A stretch of 6,636 bases of DNA from an uncultured Clostridia bacterium (GTDB lineage Bacteria > Bacillota > Clostridia > TANB77 > CAG-508), in the NCBI GenBank assembly GCA_934131055.1, contig CAKOZB010000082.1, forward strand, positions 1 through 6,636. The letters are read 5' to 3'. Position numbers and translations under genes: made by a program. The notes beneath the pieces are model-generated. The model saw only the letters and a program-made list of their open reading frames with translations, did not search any database and was not told where the DNA came from. Shown in pieces: positions 1 to 5,161 of this stretch. How positions within the stretch are numbered: the first letter of the stretch is position 1; the number at the start of each line of letters is the position of its first letter.

Positions 1-421
1 CTTTAGAATTATTATTTTCTATATAGTATTCACCAGTTGCATCTTCTGTTTTTAATTCTATGTCTCTGCCATCTCTTTGCAAATAAGTTTTACCATTATT
101 TGTAATTACAGAATTGCCACTCTTGTCCTCTAAAAAATAATTTGTTAAATTTGTTATAGTTGCAGTACCATTTGATGGAACTGTATTTTTATCAACTTCT
201 TTAGTAGTAATTAAATCACTTGTTATAATTTGTCCTGATACTACGTCACTCTTCAAAATACATACTTTAACATAGTTTGCAGCCATTTTTGCCTGTTCAT
301 CTTGCAATTTTTTCATTTGTAAAAATAGATATGCGACTATTAACGCCATAATTATAAAAGTAATTAACACTCCTAATATAAATGAATTTCTCGCTTTTTT
401 TTGCATTGGATTTGTAGCCAT
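1..421 (-). CDS. SAF-domain (CpaB/RcpC-like) membrane-anchored protein, 3'-truncated by window edge
   Basis: The first 140 residues are visible; the C-terminus is beyond the left edge. The start is ATG at 421, with a strong AGGAGG at 430-435, 8 bases upstream. Seen: a short basic cytoplasmic N-terminus (QKKAR), one membrane helix at about residues 13-34, a short charged stretch (QMKKLQDEQAK), then a segment at about 51-76 (VKVCILKSDVVSGQIITSDL) that matches the opening of SAF domains, where a residue run to 'G..I...DL' is typical. From about residue 84 the chain is rich in Asn, Thr and charged residues and looks like an insertion within or after the SAF core. Known of the family: SAF proteins of the CpaB/RcpC type sit at the cell envelope and help assemble Flp/Tad pili. 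No other tad gene is visible here, so a pilus role is inference. It has its own promoter (472-500) and is separated from the upstream gene by a terminator. It could instead be another SAF-containing envelope protein. Confidence 0.68.
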   Translation of the reverse strand, partial: MATNPMQKKARNSFILGVLITFIIMALIVAYLFLQMKKLQDEQAKMAANYVKVCILKSDVVSGQIITSDLITTKEVDKNTVPSNGTATITNLTNYFLEDKSGNSVITNNGKTYLQRDGRDIELKTEDATGEYYIENNNSK

Positions 422-439
422 ACTTTTTTCCTCCTAAAA

Positions 440-453
440 GTCAATATTTTGAC
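440..453. promoter_or_regulatory. small dyad in the 5' leader of the SAF-domain gene
   Basis: A 5-bp inverted repeat (GTCAA-TATT-TTGAC) lies between the predicted transcription start near 465 and the ribosome binding site at 430-435. It could be a repressor half-site pair or a weak leader hairpin. Short dyads are common by chance in AT-rich DNA, so this is only a candidate. Confidence 0.2.
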
Positions 454-471
454 AAAATTATTACTTATATA

Positions 472-500
472 ATTGTACAACAAATTAAGGGTAAAAACAA
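472..500 (-). promoter_or_regulatory. sigma-A-type promoter for the SAF-domain gene
   Basis: On the minus strand, TTGTTT (495-500) is followed after 17 bases by TACAAT (472-477). Transcription would begin near 465, giving a leader of about 44 bases before the ATG at 421. The -10 is one mismatch from consensus and the -35 keeps its TTG. The location downstream of the 574-601 terminator supports an independent transcription unit. Confidence 0.55.
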
Positions 501-567
501 TATTTTTTTTACTGTAATTTAAGTTTAATTGTATTGTAACATTTTTGTAATATATTCTGATGATTAG

Positions 568-632
568 CAAAGAAAAAGACTAGGTCTGCACCTAGTCTTT
601 TCATGTTCTTTGAAACATTTATTGCAATTGCT
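568..632 (-). ncRNA. candidate short RNA of about 60 nt between promoter and terminator
   Basis: A strong promoter (639-667) should start a transcript near 631-632 that meets an intrinsic terminator (574-601) almost at once. The predicted RNA begins with the palindrome GCAATTGC (624-631), then a weak 6-bp hairpin ATGTTT-CAAA-GAACAT (602-617, one G-U pair), and ends in the 12-bp terminator stem with its U-rich tail. No credible reading frame lies inside: the ATG at 617 stops after five codons, and the one at 604 runs through the terminator without a good ribosome binding site. It could be a stand-alone small RNA, or a prematurely terminated leader of the SAF-domain gene. The second promoter at 472-500 argues against the leader reading. 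I do not recognise an RNA family. Existence is inferred from promoter and terminator only. Confidence 0.4.
574..601 (-). terminator. intrinsic terminator, perfect 12-bp stem
   Basis: The arms 574-585 (aaaagactaggt) and 590-601 (acctagtctttt) are perfectly complementary around a 4-base loop. On the minus strand the stem is followed by a U-rich tail (TTTTTCTTT, counting the end of the stem). It would stop transcripts from the DUF2651-like gene, whose stop is at 698, and from the promoter at 639-667. The A/T-rich ends also allow weaker termination in the plus direction, but no plus-strand gene needs it. Confidence 0.88.
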
Positions 633-638
633 ATAATT

Positions 639-667
639 ATAATAGCACTTTTTTTATTATATGTCAA
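639..667 (-). promoter_or_regulatory. near-consensus extended -10 promoter
   Basis: On the minus strand a perfect TTGACA (662-667) is followed, after exactly 17 bases, by TATTAT (639-644) carrying the extended TGn element (TGC, 645-647). Transcription should start near 631-632. It lies downstream of the DUF2651-like stop codon at 698 and points into the terminator at 574-601, so it serves no protein gene directly. Confidence 0.65.
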
Positions 668-697
668 ACAAAAAATTTCATTCATATTTTATATAAT

Positions 698-1138
698 CTA
701 TCTTCTACATCTATAATTATATCCATTGTAATTTCTATTTAAATTATAACTGCAATTTCCTCTGTAACAGTTACCACAAGAACAACTACATCCATTGTTA
801 TTATTGTTTTCATCTATACTGTTATCTCCATTGTCTATTACTTGGTTTGCATTTAATGTATTTGTATTAATGTTTCGCGCATTTATGTTTCTTAATGTTA
901 TTCCATTACACATAAGGTTGCATACTGCTCTAAATATTAAAGCCGTAATATATGAAATTATTGTGTATACCACCGTAAATATTAGTAATCTTATATCTCC
1001 TACCGAAAATGTAACTATTAAAAATATTGCAAAAAAAGTTGCTGCTACAAGCCATGTACATTTAAGTATTTTCTGTAGGACAATAGATAATATAATAACA
1101 GCAAGTGGTATTGCAAAAAATAATAGTAATAAATCCAT
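698..1138 (-). CDS. DUF2651-like three-helix membrane protein with Asn-rich, Cys-rich tail
   Basis: 146 residues. Three hydrophobic helices are visible at about 3-24, 28-46 and 51-74. This compact N-terminal region resembles, from memory, the small Firmicutes DUF2651 membrane proteins (YbeF-like), especially the 'IPLAVIILSI' and 'VYTIISYITALIF' stretches; function there is unknown. The remaining half is unlike a membrane domain. Residues 81-100 have an N-x-N rhythm (INARNINTNTLNANQ), 111-115 is five Asn in a row, and 117-144 holds six Cys (117, 119, 121, 124, 129, 144) among Gly, Asn, Tyr and Arg. Such a tail could bind metal or form disulfides; that is inference. The start ATG has AGAGAGGA at 1151-1158, a rather long 12 bases away; in-frame TGA just upstream rules out an earlier start. 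The gene follows truA by 70 bases with no visible terminator between, so read-through is possible. I saw no convincing promoter of its own. The terminator at 574-601 ends the unit. Confidence 0.72.
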   Translation of the reverse strand: MDLLLLFFAIPLAVIILSIVLQKILKCTWLVAATFFAIFLIVTFSVGDIRLLIFTVVYTIISYITALIFRAVCNLMCNGITLRNINARNINTNTLNANQVIDNGDNSIDENNNNNGCSCSCGNCYRGNCSYNLNRNYNGYNYRCRR

Positions 1139-1208
1139 ATTATATCACATTCCTCTCTAAGTTTATGTTTATATATAATATGGGTTCTTACTATTATTCG
1201 TTACAAAT

Positions 1209-1946
1209 TTAATTATATACAACCTGTACTAAATACAATCCGTGTGCGGGAAGTGTTCTTCCTGCTCTTTGCCTATCTTTTGATTCTATTATTTCTGGTA
1301 TTTCTTCTGGTTTAATTTTTCCAAGTCCAACATCCAATAATGTTCCTGAAATTATTCTTACCATGTTGTACAAGAAGCCATTTCCAGTTAACTCTATTAT
1401 TATGTTGTCTCCTTCTTTTCTTACTTCTGCTTTATATATTGTTCTTACACTGTTTTTTCCACTTGTTCCACTAGATTTAAATGCCTTGAAATCGTGTTCA
1501 CCCTCAAAATATTTTGCCGCTTCTTTCATCTTTTCTGCATCTAATTTTATTGGAAAACAGTATTGTAAATTTCTATATATAGCTGTTCCATATTCGGAAT
1601 TGTTTATAACATATCTGTAAGTTTTTTGTTTTGCATTGTATCTGCTATGGAATCTCTCATCTACTTCTTCTGCCTTTTTTATTATAATGCTATTTTTTAA
1701 TTGAGAATTTATTGCTATTGCCATTTTTTCTATTGGCATATTAGAGTTTGTTTTAAAATTTGCAATTTGACCTAATGCATGAACTCCAGCATCGGTTCTT
1801 CCAGAACCGATAAGGTCTACTTCTTCTTTTGTTATATTAAATATTGCTCTTTCTATTTCTCCTTGAATGTTTAATTTATCTGGCTGTTTTTGCCATCCAT
1901 TATAGCATTTGCCATCATATTCTATGGTAAGTCTTATATTTCTCAT
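1209..1946 (-). CDS. truA: tRNA pseudouridine(38-40) synthase TruA
   Basis: 245 residues, a normal full length. TruA isomerises uridines 38, 39 and 40 in the anticodon stem-loop of many tRNAs to pseudouridine, in the cytosol, as a homodimer. Seen: N-terminal 'LTIEYDG..Y.GWQKQP' (6-22), the catalytic motif GRTDAGVHA at 49-57 with the nucleophilic Asp52, the RNA-binding 'RFHSRYNAKQKTYRY' (98-112), GNGFLYNMVRIISG (188-201) and the terminal RAGRTLPAHGLYL (227-239). No key residue is missing. The ATG follows the cdaA stop codon after a single base, so the two are co-transcribed and probably translationally coupled. The nearest Shine-Dalgarno-like AAGGA (1961-1965) lies 14 bases upstream inside the cdaA tail, longer than usual, which also favours coupling. 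In many Firmicutes truA sits with the energy-coupling factor transporter genes; here it does not. Confidence 0.97.
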   Translation of the reverse strand: MRNIRLTIEYDGKCYNGWQKQPDKLNIQGEIERAIFNITKEEVDLIGSGRTDAGVHALGQIANFKTNSNMPIEKMAIAINSQLKNSIIIKKAEEVDERFHSRYNAKQKTYRYVINNSEYGTAIYRNLQYCFPIKLDAEKMKEAAKYFEGEHDFKAFKSSGTSGKNSVRTIYKAEVRKEGDNIIIELTGNGFLYNMVRIISGTLLDVGLGKIKPEEIPEIIESKDRQRAGRTLPAHGLYLVQVVYN

Positions 1947-1947
1947 A

Positions 1948-2889
1948 TTATTTGTCTGCTTCCTTATTTTCTTTACTCTCTTCTTTATCTTTTTTCTTTA
2001 GCTCTTGAATATTCTTCAATCTTGCTAATTTGTTCTTTTCTTTATCGTCTAATCTGTTTGTTATGATATTTTTTATTAATATTTTTTTCAAAGCATCTTC
2101 TTTAACATCTACAATTAGAGTTCCATCTTTTGCAATAGATATTTTTCCAGACTCTTCTGATACGACTATTGCTATTGCATCATATTCTTTAGAAATTCCT
2201 ACTGCTGCTCTGTGTCTTGTTCCTAATTCTTTTGAAATATCTGTGTTATTTGCAAGTGGCAGTATACATGCTGCTGCAACAATTCTGTTATTATTAATTA
2301 CAACTGCACCATCATGTAATGGAGTCTTCGGAACGAATATATTTACCAATAATTGTGGAGATATTTCAGAATTCATTTCTATACCTGTTGATATAATATC
2401 ACTCAAGCTAATATCTCTTTGAATTACGATTAATGCTCCTGTTTTTGTTTTTGCGAGTTCTTCTACAGCAATTACAATCTTGTAGATATCTTCTCTTGTT
2501 TTAGTTTCTATGCTCTTGTCCATTCCAAATAAATTTGTAAACTTGTTTGTTCCAATCTGTTCCAACCCTCTTCTTATTTCTGGTTGAAATATTACAACAA
2601 GTGCAATTACTCCAGAAGGCAAGAACGCTGTTAAAACAGAGTGTACTATTGTTAAATTAAGTATTCCACTAAGCCATGTTATAAGAATGAACAAAATTAT
2701 TCCCTTTATTAATTGCAATGCTCTTGAACCTTTTGCTATTTGAAACATTTTTACTACAATAAATATGACTATTGCTAAATCCAAAATTAATGATACTAGT
2801 TTAATCGGATATTCTTGTAATAGCTTAAAATATTCAGATATACTATTGCTCCATGTTGATACTATACTTGTTATAAAATTTTCCTTCAT
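1948..2889 (-). CDS. cdaA: diadenylate cyclase CdaA (DisA_N domain), membrane-bound c-di-AMP synthase
   Basis: 313 residues from the start I prefer. CdaA joins two ATP into cyclic di-AMP, an essential messenger in most Firmicutes that controls potassium, osmolyte and cell-wall balance. Seen: three membrane helices at about 28-47, 57-76 and 80-101, then the cytosolic DisA_N domain with both signatures, DGA (193-195, in PLHDGAVVI) and RHR (225-227, in GTRHRAA). A Lys/Glu-rich tail after about residue 270 makes it longer than the roughly 270-residue B. subtilis protein. Start choice: an ATG at 2928 would add 13 residues (to 326) but has no ribosome binding site and overlaps a TATAAT at 2927-2932. 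The ATG at 2889 has AAAGGA at 2899-2904, 9 bases away. Downstream is truA after one base. The usual partners cdaR and glmM are absent from this window; a 38-residue membrane microprotein lies upstream. Confidence 0.95.
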   Translation of the reverse strand: MKENFITSIVSTWSNSISEYFKLLQEYPIKLVSLILDLAIVIFIVVKMFQIAKGSRALQLIKGIILFILITWLSGILNLTIVHSVLTAFLPSGVIALVVIFQPEIRRGLEQIGTNKFTNLFGMDKSIETKTREDIYKIVIAVEELAKTKTGALIVIQRDISLSDIISTGIEMNSEISPQLLVNIFVPKTPLHDGAVVINNNRIVAAACILPLANNTDISKELGTRHRAAVGISKEYDAIAIVVSEESGKISIAKDGTLIVDVKEDALKKILIKNIITNRLDDKEKNKLARLKNIQELKKKDKEESKENKEADK

Positions 2890-2898
2890 TTTTTGCTG

Positions 2899-2904
2899 TC
2901 CTTT
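2899..2904 (-). promoter_or_regulatory. ribosome binding site fixing the cdaA start at 2889
   Basis: AAAGGA on the minus strand, 9 bases before the ATG at 2887-2889. The alternative upstream ATG at 2926-2928 has only AT-rich sequence in front of it. This site is the main reason to shorten the reading frame by 13 residues. Confidence 0.75.
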
Positions 2905-2926
2905 CTTCGTGAAAAATAAGTCCATC

Positions 2927-2932
2927 ATTATA
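2927..2932 (-). promoter_or_regulatory. possible -10 element for cdaA-truA
   Basis: A perfect TATAAT on the minus strand would start transcription near 2920, about 30 bases before the ATG at 2889. No good -35 is visible: the 17-base position reads AGTTTA. The region that would hold the -35 is the proximal arm of the inverted repeat at 2942-2980, so a protein bound there could activate or block this promoter. Chance TATAAT is common in such AT-rich DNA. Confidence 0.35.
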
Positions 2933-2941
2933 AAACATTTA

Positions 2942-2980
2942 GACGTTGTTAAACTCTGTTTCTAGAATTTAATCAACGTC
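2942..2980 (-). repeat. bulged 12-bp inverted repeat between microprotein and cdaA
   Basis: The arms tttaatcaacgtc (2968-2980) and gacgttgttaaa (2942-2953) pair over 12 bp with one unpaired base (2973), around a 14-base loop. The outer seven pairs (GACGTTG/CAACGTC) are perfect and the most GC-rich part. It begins 8 bases after the microprotein stop codon. As RNA it is a hairpin in terminator position, but the following minus-strand sequence (TAAATGTTTTAT) is a poor U-tract. It may be a weak terminator, an mRNA-stabilising 3' hairpin or an operator for the cdaA promoter. Confidence 0.6.
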
Positions 2981-2988
2981 AAATTTTA

Positions 2989-3105
2989 TTATTGCATTAG
3001 GTAAAATATAAGTGTTGCAGACACTGCCAATACCATTAATAAAGCTAAAAGTGCTGCCATTACTTTTACAAATATTTTTCCTGCCTCATGTTTTTTCTTT
3101 GCCAT
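2989..3105 (-). CDS. 38-residue single-pass membrane microprotein
   Basis: The frame encodes 38 residues: a basic start (MAKKKHEAGK), then one hydrophobic helix at about 15-36 (rich in Leu, Val, Ala) ending FYLMQ. The charge distribution predicts N-in, C-out topology. The ATG at 3105 has AGAAAGGA at 3117-3124, with 11 bases between. An in-frame ATG at 3114 would add MKI but sits only two bases from that site, so 3105 is preferred. A good ribosome binding site, the basic-then-hydrophobic design and a hairpin 8 bases after the stop support a real gene. It recalls the tiny DUF4044-type Firmicutes proteins ('MAKKK' plus one helix), but that match is from memory and weak. Its place just before cdaA, another membrane protein, makes a partner or regulator role possible; this is speculation. 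The intervals 3106-3179 and 2890-2988 hold no other gene. Confidence 0.7.
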   Translation of the reverse strand: MAKKKHEAGKIFVKVMAALLALLMVLAVSATLIFYLMQ

Positions 3106-3179
3106 AATTTTCATATTCCTTTCTTGTGTTAACTATTTTATTTCTACACTTTCATACTTATTTTAACATTTTTTTATTA

Positions 3180-5147
3180 TTATTTCAATAATTCTGCTAA
3201 TGTTATTATAAACATTGCATGAGACCAACCTAAGCCAATTGCCCAACTAGGCTTCATTGTGCTATTATCAACTTGTTCTGATATAAATCCTAATGAAGAT
3301 GTACTGTTTACAACAAAATTAAAACATTCTTGTGCCATCTTCTTATTTCCTGCTTTTAAATAATACATTGCCATCCACAAGGTTGTAACTGGCCATGGGT
3401 ATTTTCCACCCATGTAACTGTCTTGTTCAAATCTTAAATATCCACCTGTATATGTACGTAGTGTCATGTTTATTTTTTCAACAGTGTTTAAAACTTTTTT
3501 CTCATCAGCTCCAAACAATTCGAATGGATAAACAGCTCCTATTGTACTAATATCCATTTTACTATCTTCTGTATTTCTGCGTAACACTTTAGTATTTTCA
3601 TCATACAAATTATTTTCAACATACTTTCTTATATTTTCTATTTCATCTTTTATTTTCTGTATGTCTTTTGCTATTTTTTCAAGTTTCAATCTATTATTTT
3701 CGTATTTAGGTTTTATTTCCTCATACATTCCAATCATTGCATTAAATGCACCATAAATACTTGCAAGCGAATATAAATGGACTCCTTCGTTCATTTCCCA
3801 CAAGTCATAGCTTACATGCTTGTAGATTTGGTCTTTTTGTCTACCTTCTTTTATTACCTGCTCTTCTATCTCTTTTTTTACTAAGTCTTTTTCTTCTTTT
3901 TCATCAAAAACATTTTCTAAATATTTGAATAAGAAATGTAATGCATTTTCACACATTTTCATATTGCTCTGTAAAAATTTTAGTTCTTTAGTGTTTTTAT
4001 AATGCTCATAAACACCATAAATTACACTTGCTGTCTCATCTATTTGATATCCCCAACAAGGTGCTAATGTTCCATCTGTGTAAAATCTTTGCTCCCACAT
4101 TCCATTCTTGCTCTGAGTCTTTTTGCAGAAATTTTCATAGAACTTGTCTGTTTCTTTTTTCATATTCAAATAGTCAAATGCCTTAGCAATAAACACGGCA
4201 TCTCTTGTCCAGCAATACGAATATCTTCCACTCTTTTCTCTGTTTTCATCTATCTCAACAGTTGCAGATACTCCTCCTGTTTCCTCATTTTGTAATAAAG
4301 GAAACAGCAATATTGTACGCTTATATAATTCTTTCACTCTGTCATTCACAAGCTTGTTGCTATTTTCTTTTAAATTTAATCCATCATGCTTTTCCAAATA
4401 GTTTGTCCAATATTTTTTTGCTTGACTGTATTCTTTATTTACATCTATTCTTTTATAATTTTCTATTTTTTCTTCGAGTTCTTCCATATTTTTTATATTG
4501 TTATTATTCTCAATGTATATAAACAAAGTAAAATCTATCTGGTCACCTGATTTTAATTGTCCAAGATTATAGCTTACAGCAGAATCATTAGACATTCCTA
4601 TATAATCCTTGTCAGTTAGTACAGCTTCTCTAAAACAACTCTCTACATCATTAATTCTATGTCCTGATATATCTTTATTAGCAAATATGTTAAATGAAAA
4701 ATCATGATTATATTGAATTAATCCATTATCTATTACTTTGCCAGACACCATATTATTATCATTTGAATATAATTTAGAACGTACCAGAAAGCTTAAATCT
4801 AAATCAAGCTTATTTCCATTTACAATTGTGTATCTCTTTGCAATTATATTCTCCTTAACAAGAGCAAAGTCAGTCTGTCTTATTTTTAAATTAAAATATG
4901 TATTCTCAATTTCAGTATTTAAAATATTCGTATTCTCTGTATAATACTGGTTATATCTGTTATTTATGTCTTGATGAAGATAAATAATTGCAGAATCATT
5001 TACCTTCATTCCCACATGAAAAAAGTCCACAAATTGCTTAAAATCTACACTTGGATAGTAAGCCCTTAGTAGCTCTCCTGTGCTACTAAAGGTTACTCTT
5101 ACATTCTTATTTCCAATAACCGCATCATTAAAAAATTTATTACTCAT
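3180..5147 (-). CDS. glycoside hydrolase family 15 protein (glucoamylase-like), cytosolic
   Basis: 655 residues. GH15 enzymes release glucose from the non-reducing ends of alpha-glucans or related alpha-glucosides by inversion. Seen: an N-terminal beta-rich domain (about 1-230), then the (alpha/alpha)6 catalytic domain from about 265. Catalytic-domain landmarks are YCWTRDAVF (311-319), GMWEQRFYTDG (349-359), YDLWEMNEGVHLYSL (447-461) with likely general acid Glu451, GGYLRFEQDSYMGG (568-581), and FISEQVDN (621-628) with likely catalytic base Glu624, followed by GLGWSHAMF (638-646). Charged, probably helical segments at about 410-440 and 484-512 (coiled-coil-like) separate these blocks; similar ones occur, as I recall, in clostridial members. 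No signal peptide or membrane helix, so it acts inside the cell on storage glycogen, maltodextrin or a small disaccharide; the exact substrate cannot be read from sequence. It starts 12 bases after the upstream nuclease gene and is surely co-transcribed with it. No terminator follows it before the microprotein. Confidence 0.93.
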   Translation of the reverse strand: MSNKFFNDAVIGNKNVRVTFSSTGELLRAYYPSVDFKQFVDFFHVGMKVNDSAIIYLHQDINNRYNQYYTENTNILNTEIENTYFNLKIRQTDFALVKENIIAKRYTIVNGNKLDLDLSFLVRSKLYSNDNNMVSGKVIDNGLIQYNHDFSFNIFANKDISGHRINDVESCFREAVLTDKDYIGMSNDSAVSYNLGQLKSGDQIDFTLFIYIENNNNIKNMEELEEKIENYKRIDVNKEYSQAKKYWTNYLEKHDGLNLKENSNKLVNDRVKELYKRTILLFPLLQNEETGGVSATVEIDENREKSGRYSYCWTRDAVFIAKAFDYLNMKKETDKFYENFCKKTQSKNGMWEQRFYTDGTLAPCWGYQIDETASVIYGVYEHYKNTKELKFLQSNMKMCENALHFLFKYLENVFDEKEEKDLVKKEIEEQVIKEGRQKDQIYKHVSYDLWEMNEGVHLYSLASIYGAFNAMIGMYEEIKPKYENNRLKLEKIAKDIQKIKDEIENIRKYVENNLYDENTKVLRRNTEDSKMDISTIGAVYPFELFGADEKKVLNTVEKINMTLRTYTGGYLRFEQDSYMGGKYPWPVTTLWMAMYYLKAGNKKMAQECFNFVVNSTSSLGFISEQVDNSTMKPSWAIGLGWSHAMFIITLAELLK

Positions 5148-5154
5148 TGGTTTT

Positions 5155-5161
5155 CTCCTTT
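5155..5161 (-). promoter_or_regulatory. ribosome binding site overlapping the upstream stop codon
   Basis: AAAGGAG on the minus strand, 7 bases before the GH15 ATG at 5147. It shares two bases with the TAA of the nuclease gene (5160-5162), so ribosomes finishing the first gene are placed directly on the start site of the second. This supports one operon and coupled translation. Confidence 0.8.

Noticed and set aside
373..570. 65-residue minus-strand frame
   Set aside because: It overlaps the start of the SAF-domain gene in another frame, runs through that gene's promoter, has no ribosome binding site and a composition typical of translated AT-rich non-coding DNA.
509..604. 31-residue minus-strand frame beginning MKRLGADLVFFF
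   Set aside because: It is the translation of the terminator stem itself (574-601) plus downstream spacer. No good ribosome binding site precedes the ATG, and most transcripts should end inside it.
795..1160. 121-residue plus-strand frame
   Set aside because: It is antisense to the DUF2651-like gene. Hydrophobicity arises from the complement of that gene's codons, and there is no ribosome binding site.
2030..2422. 130-residue plus-strand frame
   Set aside because: Antisense shadow of cdaA, which has unmistakable DGA and RHR motifs in the other direction. The other plus-strand frames at 1363, 3746, 4089, 4205, 4738, 5422 and 5927 are rejected for the same reason.
2890..2988. A c-di-AMP (ydaO-type) riboswitch or other known riboswitch before cdaA
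   Set aside because: The leader is too short and shows only one bulged hairpin, without the multi-helix architecture or conserved blocks such an RNA needs.
3106..3179. Terminator or promoter between GH15 and the microprotein
   Set aside because: Only AT-rich sequence with no stem longer than about 5 bp and no well-spaced -35/-10 pair is visible, so nothing can be supported.
3810..3970. Charged insertions in the GH15 catalytic domain as a novel fusion
   Set aside because: The flanking motifs are in normal order, and comparable charged segments occur, as I recall, in clostridial GH15 proteins, so this looks like ordinary subfamily variation.
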